From the NCBI RefSeq assembly GCF_021043365.1, contig NZ_JAJNDU010000004.1, positions 186,001 through 250,000 of the forward strand: DNA of 64,000 nucleotides. Direction: 5' to 3'. A program made the translations under genes and the position numbers. The DNA comes from Sphingomonas sp. IC-11 (GTDB taxonomy: Bacteria > Pseudomonadota > Alphaproteobacteria > Sphingomonadales > Sphingomonadaceae). Of the stretch, positions 1 to 7,399 are shown in pieces (the first letter of the stretch is position 1; each line of letters begins with the position of its first letter). The notes under the pieces were generated by a model that did no database searches, had not been told where the DNA came from, and saw only the letters and a list, made by a program, of their open reading frames with translations.

Positions 1-208
1 CGATCGGGAACGACACCTGCTTCTCGACCAGCTCGGGCGAGAGCGCGGGTGCGCGGACGTTAATCTGGACCTGATTATTGGTGATGTCCGGCACCGCGTC
101 GATCGGCAGCCGGTAGAGGGAAAACGCGCCGATGGCGGCGACGATGACGGTGAGCAGCAGGACAAGCCAGCGCTTCTCGACCGCCCATGTGACGATGCGG
201 GCGATCAT
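1..208 (-). CDS. czcA: CzcA/CusA-type heavy-metal RND efflux pump, N-terminal fragment (runs off the left edge)
   Basis: Only the first 69 codons are present; the gene continues beyond base 1. The peptide starts MIARIVTWAVEKRWLVLLLT, then a first membrane helix and the RLPIDAVPDITNNQVQINV stretch that is typical of the periplasmic entry of CzcA/CusA proteins. These are proton-driven inner-membrane trimers that export divalent or monovalent metal ions through a tripartite pump. The ATG at 208 lies three bases after the TAA of the adaptor gene, so czcC, czcB and czcA form one operon. Metal specificity cannot be read from this fragment because the central membrane helices are missing. Confidence 0.93.
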   Translation of the reverse strand, partial: MIARIVTWAVEKRWLVLLLTVIVAAIGAFSLYRLPIDAVPDITNNQVQINVRAPALSPELVEKQVSFPI

Positions 209-211
209 GGC

Positions 212-1390
212 TTAATCCTCGTGGCTCGCTTCGCCCTTGCCGATCTCGGCCTTGAGCGTGAAGCTTCCGGTGGTGGCGATCTGTTCGTTGCCGGTCAGGC
301 CCGAGCGGACGATCACCGTGTCGCCCGATGCATCGCCGAGCTGGACCGGAGTCGCCTTGAAGCCCGTAGGCGTGCGAACGAACACGACCGACTTGCCCTC
401 GAAGCTCTGGACCGCCGTTGTCGGCACGCGGATTGCGCCGCTACCGCCGCTGCCCGTGAGCTGGACGGCAGCCGTCACCGGCTCGCCGACCCGCCATTCA
501 CCACCGCGATTGTCGAGCGTGGCAAGGGCGGGCACGAGCCGCGTCTGCGGATCGAGTGCTGGCGACACGAAGGTCACGCGCGCGGTCGCCTGACGGCCCG
601 CCGCCTTGACCAGTACCGTGTTGCCGGGGCGTACCCGGCCCGCATCCTCAGCCTTCAGATTGAGCGCGATCGACACCTGGCTCAGGTTGGCAATGCGATA
701 GAGTTCGGCGTCCGCCGCAACCGTCTGTCCCAGCGTCACGGGGCGCGCGATGATCTGTCCCGAGATCGGCGCGGCGATGCCGAGCCGGTTGAGACCACCG
801 CCGCCGACACCGGCGGCCGACACCATGCTCCGCGCCTGCGTCAGCGCGATCCGCGCTTCCGTCGCCGCCGTGCGGGCAGCAATCAGATCCTGCTCAGGAG
901 ACACCTTCTGCGCGTACAGCCGTTGCTCGCGTGCGAGGTTCGAATTGGCGAGCTGAAGCCGTGCCCGTGCCGCTTCGACCTCGCCCTTGATTTGCGCCGC
1001 CTCGCGGCTCTCGATTACCGCAATAGTCTGGCCGCGCCCCACGGATTGACCAAGGTTGCGCGTCAGTGCGACCACCCGTCCCGCGATCGCGGCCGAGACG
1101 ACTTGCGTGCCTTGGGGATCGCCCTCGATGATCGCGGGAAGCTCGATCGTTCCGGCTCCGCCGATGATCGGCCGTCCGACCTGGACGCCCGCCGCAGCGA
1201 TCTGATCGGCACCCAATAGGACGACGCCCTCATCAGCGTGACCGCCTTCAGCACCGCCCTTTTCCGCACCAGCAGCCGCTTCATTGCCGGCTGCTCCATT
1301 GGCGGCCGCCTCGTTCCCGGTGTCTTTGCCACCGCAGGCAGCCAACAGCAGGGCGAGTGACGCCGCGCCCGCGAGATAGAAGCTCTTCAT
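212..1390 (-). CDS. czcB: CzcB-type periplasmic adaptor (membrane fusion) lipoprotein of an RND metal pump
   Basis: The adaptor links the RND pump CzcA to the outer-membrane channel CzcC. The N-terminus is a lipoprotein signal with a lipobox ending LAAC, followed by a low-complexity Ala/Gly/Glu linker. A barrel-sandwich half (VVSAAIAGRVVALT), a long alpha-hairpin (about residues 130-190) and the second half (IAAPISGQIIARPV) follow in the usual order. About 392 residues is normal for the family. The ATG at 1390 overlaps the czcC TGA by one base (TGATG); a GTG one codon upstream at 1393 is an alternative. A purine run (GGGGGAAA) precedes it. The zinc-binding His-rich N-terminus of Ralstonia CzcB is not evident. 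Confidence 0.92.
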   Translation of the reverse strand: MKSFYLAGAASLALLLAACGGKDTGNEAAANGAAGNEAAAGAEKGGAEGGHADEGVVLLGADQIAAAGVQVGRPIIGGAGTIELPAIIEGDPQGTQVVSAAIAGRVVALTRNLGQSVGRGQTIAVIESREAAQIKGEVEAARARLQLANSNLAREQRLYAQKVSPEQDLIAARTAATEARIALTQARSMVSAAGVGGGGLNRLGIAAPISGQIIARPVTLGQTVAADAELYRIANLSQVSIALNLKAEDAGRVRPGNTVLVKAAGRQATARVTFVSPALDPQTRLVPALATLDNRGGEWRVGEPVTAAVQLTGSGGSGAIRVPTTAVQSFEGKSVVFVRTPTGFKATPVQLGDASGDTVIVRSGLTGNEQIATTGSFTLKAEIGKGEASHED

Positions 1391-2667
1391 CACTGATTTC
1401 CCCCATTGGGCGCAGGAGCGGTCAGTCGCTCCACTTGCGCGCGGGCATTCTGGTAGTTGGCAAGCGCATCGATCGCGGCGACCCGCGTTTCAGCGAGAGT
1501 GCGTTCCGCATCGAGCAATTCGAGCTGGCCGAACTTGCCCTCGCGATAACCGATCCGCGCGATGCGGGCGGCCTCCTGTGCAGCCGCCAGCGCCGGCCCA
1601 GACGCCGCACGAGCCGTCGTTGCGGCATTGGCCGCTTGCGCCTGCGCGTCCGTGATCGCCTGTTCGATGTCGAGCGCGGTCACGCGACGCTGTGCATCCG
1701 CCTGTGTCCGCTGCGCGGTCGCCTGCGCGATCGCCGCGCGACCATTGTTGAACACCGGGATCGGGATCGACACGGTGAACACCGCCGCCATATCGTTGGT
1801 CGCTTCCAGGCGGCGGATCGCAGGCCCGACATTGAGGTCAGGGACGCGATTGGCGCGCGCGAGCCGCACGCCGGCTTCCGCGATCGAGAAATCCGCGTTC
1901 GCCGCCGCCAGCGCGAGCGTGCCGGTTGTGTTGACCGGTGCCACCGGCCCATAGACGTTCGCCCCCGGCAGGCGATCGAGCAGCGTGTCATCGAGCGCGC
2001 CGTCGATCGGTCGGCCAATCCGACGCGCCAGATTGGCGCGGGCGGCCTCTGCCAAGCGAAGCTGCCGCTCCACATTGGCATCGGCATTGATGCGCGCGAC
2101 ATCCGCGCGCTGTTGCTCCAGCGGCGACGCACGTCCCGCCTGCACCCGGACGCTCGCAGCGCGCAGCGCGTCGCTGGCGATCCGGGCCTGATCCCGCGCC
2201 GTCGCCACCCGCCGGTCGGCTGCGACCGCTTCGACATAGAGCTGCGTCACCTGAAGCCGGACATCGGCTGCGATGATCGCGGCCTGGATCTCGGCCCGGG
2301 ACAATTGCGCATTGGCGACCGCGACGCGGGCGCCGCGCTTGCCGCCTAGCTCGATCGGGATCGCAAAGCCGACCGTAGATTCCGCGCTGCGGACACCCCG
2401 ATACGGCCCCGAGCCGATGACGTTCTCAACCTGGCCCTGGACAACCGGGTTGGGCCGCAATCCGGCGACCGTACGGCCCGCACGGGCCGCGTCAATCGCG
2501 GCTGTCGCCGCTTCGGCAGCAGGGGCCGAACCACCCGCTGCACTGACCGCTTGGTCAAGAGTGTAGATCGGCACGTCCTGCGTAACAGCCGCGGACGGTC
2601 CGACCTGCGCCTGCGCCATAGTGACGCACGACGCTGCGGCCAGCATGGCCGCGAGGATACGATACAT
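1390..2667 (-). CDS. czcC: CzcC-type outer-membrane efflux channel (TolC family)
   Basis: This is the outer-membrane factor of the tripartite pump, about 425 residues. It shows a Sec signal peptide (MYRILAAMLAAASCVTMAQA), Ala-rich coiled-coil repeats (for example AEAATAAIDAARAGRTVAG and AQAQAANAATTARAAS) and the internal duplication of TolC-like proteins. I chose the ATG at 2667 because AGGAG sits ten bases upstream and the signal peptide then begins correctly; an in-frame start at 2709 would add 14 residues ahead of the signal. Its stop touches the czcB start. It follows the small secreted protein gene by about 60 bases, so it probably shares the MerR-controlled transcript that starts near 3770. 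Confidence 0.92.
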   Translation of the reverse strand: MYRILAAMLAAASCVTMAQAQVGPSAAVTQDVPIYTLDQAVSAAGGSAPAAEAATAAIDAARAGRTVAGLRPNPVVQGQVENVIGSGPYRGVRSAESTVGFAIPIELGGKRGARVAVANAQLSRAEIQAAIIAADVRLQVTQLYVEAVAADRRVATARDQARIASDALRAASVRVQAGRASPLEQQRADVARINADANVERQLRLAEAARANLARRIGRPIDGALDDTLLDRLPGANVYGPVAPVNTTGTLALAAANADFSIAEAGVRLARANRVPDLNVGPAIRRLEATNDMAAVFTVSIPIPVFNNGRAAIAQATAQRTQADAQRRVTALDIEQAITDAQAQAANAATTARAASGPALAAAQEAARIARIGYREGKFGQLELLDAERTLAETRVAAIDALANYQNARAQVERLTAPAPNGGNQ

Positions 2668-2728
2668 GAAAATAGGACTCCTGACGATGATCGACAGGGG
2701 CGCGCCCAACGCGCGCCCAAATCGGACG

Positions 2729-3094
2729 TCAGGCTTGCGGAGGCCTCAAATGGACCATGCCAGTGCGGCCATCGAGCGACGCAGAGGCGGAGATTGTCGG
2801 CTTGGGCATCGTGAGGACGTGGGTATATTCGATCGTCGTGCGCGCAGGCGCACCAACATCATGCCCGTGACAGTAATTGTGATGGTGCGGGACGTTCTTG
2901 TCCGCATCCGACGGAACCTCGTCGATGTCACCGGCGGTATGAACGGTAAACTCAACGCCCGCGATGCTTCCCCCCGCCAAATCGGCGGCATGAGCCATGC
3001 CGGAGAAGCTGGTGAGAACCAGCATCAGGCATGTCAGGAGAGGCAAAAAGGCTCGCACGAACCCGCCCTTACCACGGAGAGGTTTCCATGTCAT
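2729..3094 (-). CDS. Small secreted hypothetical protein in the czc operon
   Basis: About 121 residues. After a basic N-terminus there is a clear signal peptide (hydrophobic run FLPLLTCLMLVLTSF, cleavage near MAHAAD). The mature part has a His-rich segment (NVPHHHNYCHGHDVG), which suggests metal binding. The start at 3094 is supported by an ATGA overlap with the stop of the upstream cation transporter; the longer frame to 3217 would run inside that gene. I do not recognise a named family, although short secreted His-rich proteins are common next to czc genes in sphingomonads. A periplasmic metal buffer or chaperone role is inference. Confidence 0.8.
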   Translation of the reverse strand: MTWKPLRGKGGFVRAFLPLLTCLMLVLTSFSGMAHAADLAGGSIAGVEFTVHTAGDIDEVPSDADKNVPHHHNYCHGHDVGAPARTTIEYTHVLTMPKPTISASASLDGRTGMVHLRPPQA

Positions 3095-3741
3095 TGCAAT
3101 AACTCGCGAGCCGGTGCCTTCGCGGCACGCCATGCCGGCCAGGCTTCGCGAAGCACGCGCCATGCCGAGCGCAGGAAAATCGCGGCGATCAATCCGCCGA
3201 CAATGATGTCCGGCCAAACCGAGCCGGTCAGGCCGACCAATCCGGCAGCCGCGAGAACCCCGACGTTCGACGCGACATCATTGCGCGAGCACTCGAACGT
3301 GCTCGACATATTCACATTCTCGCGGCGGAAGCGCCAGAGCAGCGCCAGGCAGATGAGGTTCGCAACCAGCGCGGCGCTGCCAACCCCGAGCATCAAGCCC
3401 GATGCCGGAGGAACGCCGTTCGCAATCTTGTCCGCGATCTCGAAAATGACCGCGACGCCGAAAGCCAAGATGATGCCGCCCTTCGCCAGCGCCGCGCCCG
3501 CTCCCCAGCGCGCCCCCTGATGCAGTGCATAGAGACTGAGCGCATAGACCACCGCGTCGCCGAACATGTCGACCGAATCCGCCATCAAGGCGGAGGAACG
3601 CGCGACAACGCCGCCGCCAAATTCGACCACGAACATCGCGAGATTGATGAGCATCACGATGATTAGCACGCGGCGCTGCTCGGCCTTGCGACCGAGTTCC
3701 GCGATCGTGTCGCGTTTCGCTGAGCAACAAGCGTCTGCCAT
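3091..3741 (-). CDS. Cation diffusion facilitator family metal transporter
   Basis: 216 residues, six predicted membrane helices. The diagnostic CDF motif in helix 2 is present (SALMADSVDMFGDAV), and the helix 5 counterpart reads ECSRNDVASNVG. The two Asp-containing motifs form the intramembrane cation site that exchanges Zn, Cd, Co or Fe for protons. The C-terminal cytoplasmic domain of CzcD is largely absent, as in short CzcD-like proteins often found beside MerR regulators. An N-terminal Cys pair (DACCSA) may bind metal. It is the first gene of the operon downstream of the MerR-type promoter at 3773-3803 and is translationally coupled (ATGA) to the next gene. Confidence 0.9.
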   Translation of the reverse strand: MADACCSAKRDTIAELGRKAEQRRVLIIVMLINLAMFVVEFGGGVVARSSALMADSVDMFGDAVVYALSLYALHQGARWGAGAALAKGGIILAFGVAVIFEIADKIANGVPPASGLMLGVGSAALVANLICLALLWRFRRENVNMSSTFECSRNDVASNVGVLAAAGLVGLTGSVWPDIIVGGLIAAIFLRSAWRVLREAWPAWRAAKAPARELLQ

Positions 3742-3772
3742 TATCGAAGCTCGATTCGTGGATCAGACGCTC

Positions 3773-3803
3773 TATATGAACCCTCATCCTACTAGAGGGT
3801 CAA
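3773..3803 (-). promoter_or_regulatory. MerR-type promoter/operator of the CDF-czc operon
   Basis: On the minus strand TTGACC (3798-3803) and CATATA (3773-3778) are separated by 19 bases, the overlong spacing that MerR-family activators correct by untwisting DNA. The spacer carries the dyad ACCCTC-N9-GAGGGT (3780-3800). The site lies between the divergent CDF gene and the CadR-like merR gene, so it probably also represses the regulator. Confidence 0.8.
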
Positions 3804-3813
3804 GAGGTAAGCG

Positions 3814-4203
3814 ATGAAGATTGGTGAGATCGCGCAGCGGACCGGGCTGAAGGTCGAGACGGTTCGATTCTACGAGGCCGAGGGTCTGATCGCGCCCCCG
3901 GAGCGCAGCGGTGGAAACTATCGGCTCTACGGGCAATCGCATCTCGATCGTCTCGCGTTCATCAAACGCTCGCGTGATCTGGGTTTCACCCTCGACCAGG
4001 TGCGCGACCTCCTTCGCTTGGCGGACGATCCTCGCGGTTCCTGCGCAGAGGCCGACGCGATAGCTACGGTTCACATTCAGGAGATTGACCGCAAGCTAGC
4101 GGACCTTGCTGCGCTCCGTGCTGAGATCGCGCAGTGGGGCGGCGCCTGCACTGCCACGATCATCGCTGATTGCCGCGTCATAGACGCCCTCTCGCACGCT
4201 TGA
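3814..4203 (+). CDS. MerR-family metal-responsive regulator (CadR/PbrR/ZntR-like)
   Basis: 129 residues. The N-terminal winged helix (MKIGEIAQRTGLKVETVRFY, EAEGLI, NYRLYG) and the long dimerisation helix are intact. Cysteines at 77, 112 and 120 match the metal-site pattern of Cd/Pb/Zn-type MerR proteins (CadR and PbrR carry Cys77, 112 and 119). It should bind the dyad at 3780-3800 and activate the divergent CDF-czc operon when metal is bound. Its TGA stop at 4201-4203 is also the first three bases of the -35-like hexamer of the next gene's promoter. A regulator of copper (CueR type) is less likely, as the short CueR metal loop is absent. Confidence 0.9.
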   Translation: MKIGEIAQRTGLKVETVRFYEAEGLIAPPERSGGNYRLYGQSHLDRLAFIKRSRDLGFTLDQVRDLLRLADDPRGSCAEADAIATVHIQEIDRKLADLAALRAEIAQWGGACTATIIADCRVIDALSHA

Positions 4204-4228
4204 GGGTACAAGTAGCAAGCCGCGTATT
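4200..4228 (+). promoter_or_regulatory. ECF-type promoter copy 1 (TGAGGG-N15-GCGTA)
   Basis: TTGAGGG at 4200-4206 and GCGTA at 4222-4226 are separated by exactly 15 bases, 35 bases ahead of the copper-storage-like gene. The same arrangement occurs at five more places in this window, always ahead of a metal gene. The hexamer overlaps the stop codon of the MerR gene. Confidence 0.7.
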
Positions 4229-4262
4229 ACTCTTTGAGCGGGGGCTCACGCGGAGATCACCG

Positions 4263-4598
4263 ATGCACGATCATATGAGCGCCGAGATGCAGGCTTGCAT
4301 GGACGCCTGCCATCACTGCCACGTCACCTGCCTGTCGATGACCACCCAGCACTGCCTTCAGGTGGGCGGCGCACATGCCGCGCCCGACCACATCAAGATC
4401 ATGCTCGATTGCGCGCAAATTTGCGCCACCTCACTCGATTTCATGGCGCGCGGGTCCGACCAGCATAAGCTCGTATGCGGCATCTGCGCCCAGATCTGCC
4501 GAGCTTGCGCAGAGACCTGCCGCGGGCTCGACGGCATGGAAGAGTGCGTCGCCGCGTGCGAGCGCTGTGCTGATGCATGCGAGAAGATGGCCGCCTGA
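4263..4598 (+). CDS. Cys-rich four-helix-bundle copper-binding protein (DUF326 / Csp-like)
   Basis: 111 residues with 16 cysteines spaced mostly as CxxxC and CxxC along predicted helices (CMDACHHCHVTC, CGICAQICRACAETC, CVAACERCADAC). This is the pattern of the Csp copper-storage proteins, which hold many Cu(I) ions inside a four-helix bundle. There is no signal peptide, so it resembles the cytosolic Csp3 type. The ATG at 4263 has GGAG a few bases upstream; the longer open frame back to 4170 lacks a ribosome site and would overlap the MerR gene. Promoter copy 1 lies just ahead. Its likely job is buffering cytoplasmic copper. Confidence 0.9.
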   Translation: MHDHMSAEMQACMDACHHCHVTCLSMTTQHCLQVGGAHAAPDHIKIMLDCAQICATSLDFMARGSDQHKLVCGICAQICRACAETCRGLDGMEECVAACERCADACEKMAA

Positions 4599-4634
4599 TC
4601 GGTGATGGGCGGGTGGCGATCGGCCGCCCGCTCC

Positions 4635-5564
4635 TCACATCGCCGTTGCGGGGGGCTCGAGCATCCCCAGCCAGGCGACCAGAGCGAGGATCGTGACCGC
4701 ACAGCTCGTCTCGATCGCGAGGCTGCGCCACAGAGCACCAAGCGCGGCCCGATGATCGCCCGCGGCAACCGAGCGCTCGAAAACCGGCGTCAGCCGGAAA
4801 CGATTGAGGGAGGCCAGCCCCAGCATCGCGCCGAACAGTACCAGCTTGGCGAGGAGGAGCTGGCCGTAAAGGGTGGTCAGAAGTCTCGGTAAATTGCCGG
4901 CACCGACCAGCAGCCAGCCATTGACCAGGCCCGTCACAACGATCGTGCCGACCACGAGCGTGCCGACCAGACCGAAGCCGTGCAACGCCCGGTGGGTCAG
5001 TCTGAGATGCGCGACGTCGACGCGAACTGCCGGTCGCACCACGAGCAGCGTCAACCCGAGCAGTGCGCCGACCCAGGCTCCGGCCGCCAACAGATGCAGA
5101 ATATCGGCCAGCAGATGGACCCAGCCCGTCGCGCCCTCATCCATCGCGCCATGGCCTGTCCAGGCGAGCGTCGCGAGCGCAATGCCCGCCGCGAGCGCCA
5201 CCATGCCGAGCGGCGCGGTACGTCCTGCCGCGATCAGCGCGGCGATCACGGCCACAATCAGCGCGACCATGCGCGCTTCCCACGCCGTGCCCGTCGCGGA
5301 GCCGGTGATCAGCATTCCGATCGCTTCCCGATCGATCGGCCACGGCGGCGCTCCAGCCATTGCCGCGGCGAGCAGGACGAGCGCAATGCCTGAAAACAGA
5401 AGGCCGAGCAGGCCACTCCCCACCAGCCAAGGGCGCAAGGCGAGTGCGTCTGCGCGCTCCCCGGCCTTGAGCCCGTAGAGGCTGAACGCCGACAGGCCGA
5501 ACAGCCCGCTCAACGTCGCATAAAGCGCGAAGCGGACCCCGATCAACGGCCAGTCGGCATCCAC
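4635..5564 (-). CDS. copD: CopD copper resistance inner-membrane protein
   Basis: 309 residues with about eight hydrophobic helices and the conserved CopD/PcoD features: His/Trp-bearing loops (LAWTGHGAMDEGATGWVHLLADILHLLAAGAWVGALLG, in parts). The family works with the periplasmic carrier CopC, probably moving copper across the inner membrane. It starts at GTG 5564, one base after the copC stop, so copC and copD are one minus-strand transcript driven by promoter copy 2. The convergent end faces the Csp-like gene. The C-terminus ends WLGMLEPPATAM. Whether CopD imports copper for enzymes or aids efflux is unsettled for the family. Confidence 0.92.
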   Translation of the reverse strand: MDADWPLIGVRFALYATLSGLFGLSAFSLYGLKAGERADALALRPWLVGSGLLGLLFSGIALVLLAAAMAGAPPWPIDREAIGMLITGSATGTAWEARMVALIVAVIAALIAAGRTAPLGMVALAAGIALATLAWTGHGAMDEGATGWVHLLADILHLLAAGAWVGALLGLTLLVVRPAVRVDVAHLRLTHRALHGFGLVGTLVVGTIVVTGLVNGWLLVGAGNLPRLLTTLYGQLLLAKLVLFGAMLGLASLNRFRLTPVFERSVAAGDHRAALGALWRSLAIETSCAVTILALVAWLGMLEPPATAM

Positions 5565-5565
5565 C

Positions 5566-5937
5566 TTACTTCACCGCGAAGGCGAAGTTGCCCGACACCC
5601 GATGCGTGTCGGCCGAGACGACGTGCCATGCGACGCTGTAGCGGCCCGCGCCGAGCGGCGACTTGGGCACCACGACCAGCGTTCGGCCATCGGGTGCAAC
5701 CTGGGTGGTGGTTGCAACCTTCATCGGTGGGTGCGTGGTGCCGCCATGGCCCGTCATCATCAAGTCCGCACCGGAGAATTTCGGCATCAGCCTCTCGCTG
5801 AACTGCAAAGCGACACGCGCGGGCTTGGCAACGGTCGCGTTGGGCGCGGGTGAGGCCACAACGAGCTTCGGGTGAGCCTGCGCCGCACTGGCGAGGCTCA
5901 GGAGAGTGAGGGCGGCAGGAAGGGCGAGACTACGCAT
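5566..5937 (-). CDS. copC: CopC periplasmic copper-binding protein
   Basis: 123 residues. A Sec signal peptide (cleavage after AAQA) exposes the N-terminal His of HPKLV, a Cu(II) ligand in CopC. The beta-barrel signatures follow: SPAPNATVAKPARVALQFSE, then WHVVSADTHRVSGNFAFAV with the conserved Asp-Thr-His. No Met-rich Cu(I) loop is as dense as in Pseudomonas CopC, so a Cu(II)-only protein is likely. It is coupled to copD downstream and transcribed divergently from the sigma/anti-sigma module, with promoter copies 2 and 3 back to back between them. Confidence 0.93.
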   Translation of the reverse strand: MRSLALPAALTLLSLASAAQAHPKLVVASPAPNATVAKPARVALQFSERLMPKFSGADLMMTGHGGTTHPPMKVATTTQVAPDGRTLVVVPKSPLGAGRYSVAWHVVSADTHRVSGNFAFAVK

Positions 5938-5967
5938 GGGGTACTCCGACGAGGTTCGTGCACCCTT

Positions 5968-5995
5968 CTACGCGGCGCGCTGCCCGACCCCTCAC
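5968..5995 (-). promoter_or_regulatory. ECF-type promoter copy 2 (copCD)
   Basis: Minus strand: TGAGGG (5989-5994), 15 bases, GCGTA (5969-5973), 32 bases ahead of copC. The bases after the -10-like part (GAAGGGT) are identical to those at copy 4 ahead of copA, giving a 14-base match CCGCGTAGAAGGGT. Confidence 0.75.
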
Positions 5996-6001
5996 CGGCG
6001 G

Positions 6002-6030
6002 TTGAGGGATGATGGGCAGCGATGCGTATC
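6002..6030 (+). promoter_or_regulatory. ECF-type promoter copy 3 (sigma/anti-sigma module)
   Basis: TTGAGGG (6002-6008), 15 bases, GCGTATC (6024-6030), about 28 bases ahead of the CnrY-like gene. Its -35-like hexamer is mirror-placed against that of copy 2, forming CCCTCA-N8-TGAGGG. This is the place where an ECF factor would drive its own gene. Confidence 0.75.
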
Positions 6031-6057
6031 CGATGATAGAGGGGTGGAGTGGAAAGC

Positions 6058-6330
6058 ATGGACGATCTAGACAGAGCATTGGCGCGACTAGCGGGCGCAC
6101 CCGCCCCGGCCGCTTTGGAGGGTATCGAGGACCAAGTCCTCAGACGGATCGGCAGCCGCCCCGCCGTGCGCGGAGCCGGGCTCGGGATCGGTGTGATAAC
6201 CGCCGCGGCGCTCGGTGTCGGGATCGTCGGTGCCGAGCTGCCCGCGACGGCAAGCCCTGCCGTCTCGCTCGCGCCGCTCGGCGGAGCCTCCCCCCTCGCT
6301 CCTTCCGCGTTGCTGATCGGCGAGCCATGA
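6058..6330 (+). CDS. Small single-pass membrane protein in the CnrY (anti-sigma) position
   Basis: 90 residues: a polar, mildly acidic cytoplasmic N-terminus (MDDLDRALARLAG), one membrane helix at about 38-58 (GLGIGVITAAALGVGIVG) and a short Pro/Ala-rich outer tail. Size, topology and position match CnrY, the membrane anti-sigma factor that holds CnrH in Cupriavidus; the sequence itself is too short for firm homology. The ATG at 6058 has GGAG eight bases upstream; a GTG at 6049 would leave no room for it. The stop overlaps the start of the sensor gene (ATGA). The Ala/Pro-rich N-terminal helix would be the sigma-binding part. Confidence 0.75.
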   Translation: MDDLDRALARLAGAPAPAALEGIEDQVLRRIGSRPAVRGAGLGIGVITAAALGVGIVGAELPATASPAVSLAPLGGASPLAPSALLIGEP

Positions 6331-6767
6331 CCTCGACCAAGCGGGTTGTCCTGTGCGCCTTGCTCGCCTTCCTGGCAGCGATTGGTGGTGTCTTTATCGG
6401 GCGCGCGCTGCTGCCGCAGCCCAAGCAACCCGGTGCGGCGCTCCACGAGGTGCTGCACCACAAGCTCGCGCTCGATGGCGACCAGCAGGCCCGATTGAAG
6501 GTGCTCGAAGACCGGTTCGCGGTGCAACGCCGCGCCCTCGAGCTGGAGATGCGTGCCGCCAATGCCCGCCTTGCCGAGGCGATCGAGGCCGAGCACGGCA
6601 ATGGTCCGCGAGTGGCCGCCGCGGTCGACCAGAGCCATGCCGCGATGGGCGAGCTGCAGAAGGCGACGCTGGCGCACATCTTCGCCATGCGTCAGCTTCT
6701 CCGGCCCGATCAGACCTCTCAATTCGATGACGCGGTGGTGAAGGCGCTCACCGACGGCCAGGGGTGA
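6327..6767 (+). CDS. cnrX: CnrX-like periplasmic metal sensor
   Basis: 146 residues: an N-terminal membrane anchor (about 7-25) and a periplasmic four-helix hairpin. The metal ligands of Cupriavidus CnrX (His42, His46, Glu63, His119, Met123) have exact counterparts shifted by two: His40, His44, Glu61, His117 and Met121, with motifs HEVLHH and HIFAM. That spacing match is stronger evidence than overall similarity. It sits between the anti-sigma-like gene (ATGA overlap) and the sigma gene (GTGA overlap). The homologue senses Ni/Co, but here every linked promoter belongs to copper genes, so the natural inducer may be copper. Confidence 0.85.
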   Translation: MTSTKRVVLCALLAFLAAIGGVFIGRALLPQPKQPGAALHEVLHHKLALDGDQQARLKVLEDRFAVQRRALELEMRAANARLAEAIEAEHGNGPRVAAAVDQSHAAMGELQKATLAHIFAMRQLLRPDQTSQFDDAVVKALTDGQG

Positions 6768-7333
6768 GCCTCGATTGGACCGCGCTGTCGGATGGCGAAC
6801 TGGCGACGCTCAGCATCGCCGGCCGACAAGCCGCTTTCGCCGAGATCGTGCGACGCTATCGGCAGCCGATGTTCCGGCTTTCGCGCGCCTTCCTCGGCGA
6901 TGCCGACGAAGCGCTGGACGTGACGCAGGAAGCGTTTGTGGCCGCGCATCAGGCCTTGTCGCGCTACGACCCCAACCGATCAATGCAGGCGTGGCTAACG
7001 ACCATCGCCGTCAACAAATGCCGCGATTGGGCGCGTAAGCGTGCCGTGCGCCGGTTTCTGTCGTTCGCGCTGCCGAACGACGAACAGGTCCAGAGCATCG
7101 TCGACGAACAGGTGCCGATCGACGACGCAGCCGGCGATCGGCAGGAACTCGACCGCGTGACGCGCGCCATCTCGACCCTGCCGGCTAACCTGAAGGAGCC
7201 TCTGGTACTTCGGACGATCGAAGGGCTGAGCCAGGCCGAAACGGCCGAGGTGCTGGGGATCAGCCAGAAGGCGGTGGAAACTCGCCTTTATCGCGCGCGG
7301 GCGCGGCTGCTCGAAAAACTAGGGAACCGCTGA
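6764..7333 (+). CDS. cnrH: CnrH-like ECF RNA polymerase sigma factor
   Basis: 189 residues with sigma region 2 (FAEIVRRYRQPMFRLSRAFL, DALDVTQEAFVAAH-type -10 recognition helix) and region 4 (LPANLKEPLVLRTIEGLSQ, then the HTH AEVLGISQKAVETRLYRAR). It starts at GTG 6764 inside the sensor stop codon. With the CnrY- and CnrX-like genes it forms a three-gene switch: metal on the sensor frees the sigma factor, which then reads the TGAGGG-N15-GCGTA promoters. Its own TGA stop (7331-7333) is the first half of the -35-like hexamer for copA. No promoter data exist here; the sigma-promoter pairing is inferred from linkage. Confidence 0.92.
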   Translation: MSLDWTALSDGELATLSIAGRQAAFAEIVRRYRQPMFRLSRAFLGDADEALDVTQEAFVAAHQALSRYDPNRSMQAWLTTIAVNKCRDWARKRAVRRFLSFALPNDEQVQSIVDEQVPIDDAAGDRQELDRVTRAISTLPANLKEPLVLRTIEGLSQAETAEVLGISQKAVETRLYRARARLLEKLGNR

Positions 7334-7358
7334 GGGTTGGACAGATCGGCCGCGTAGA
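7330..7358 (+). promoter_or_regulatory. ECF-type promoter copy 4 (copA operon)
   Basis: TGAGGG (7331-7336), 15 bases, GCGTA (7352-7356), 42 bases ahead of the copA ATG. The downstream bases GAAGGGT repeat copy 2 exactly. Confidence 0.75.
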
Positions 7359-7399
7359 AGGGTCGACGGCCCTTCACGGCCCCATTCTTAGGAGCTTGC

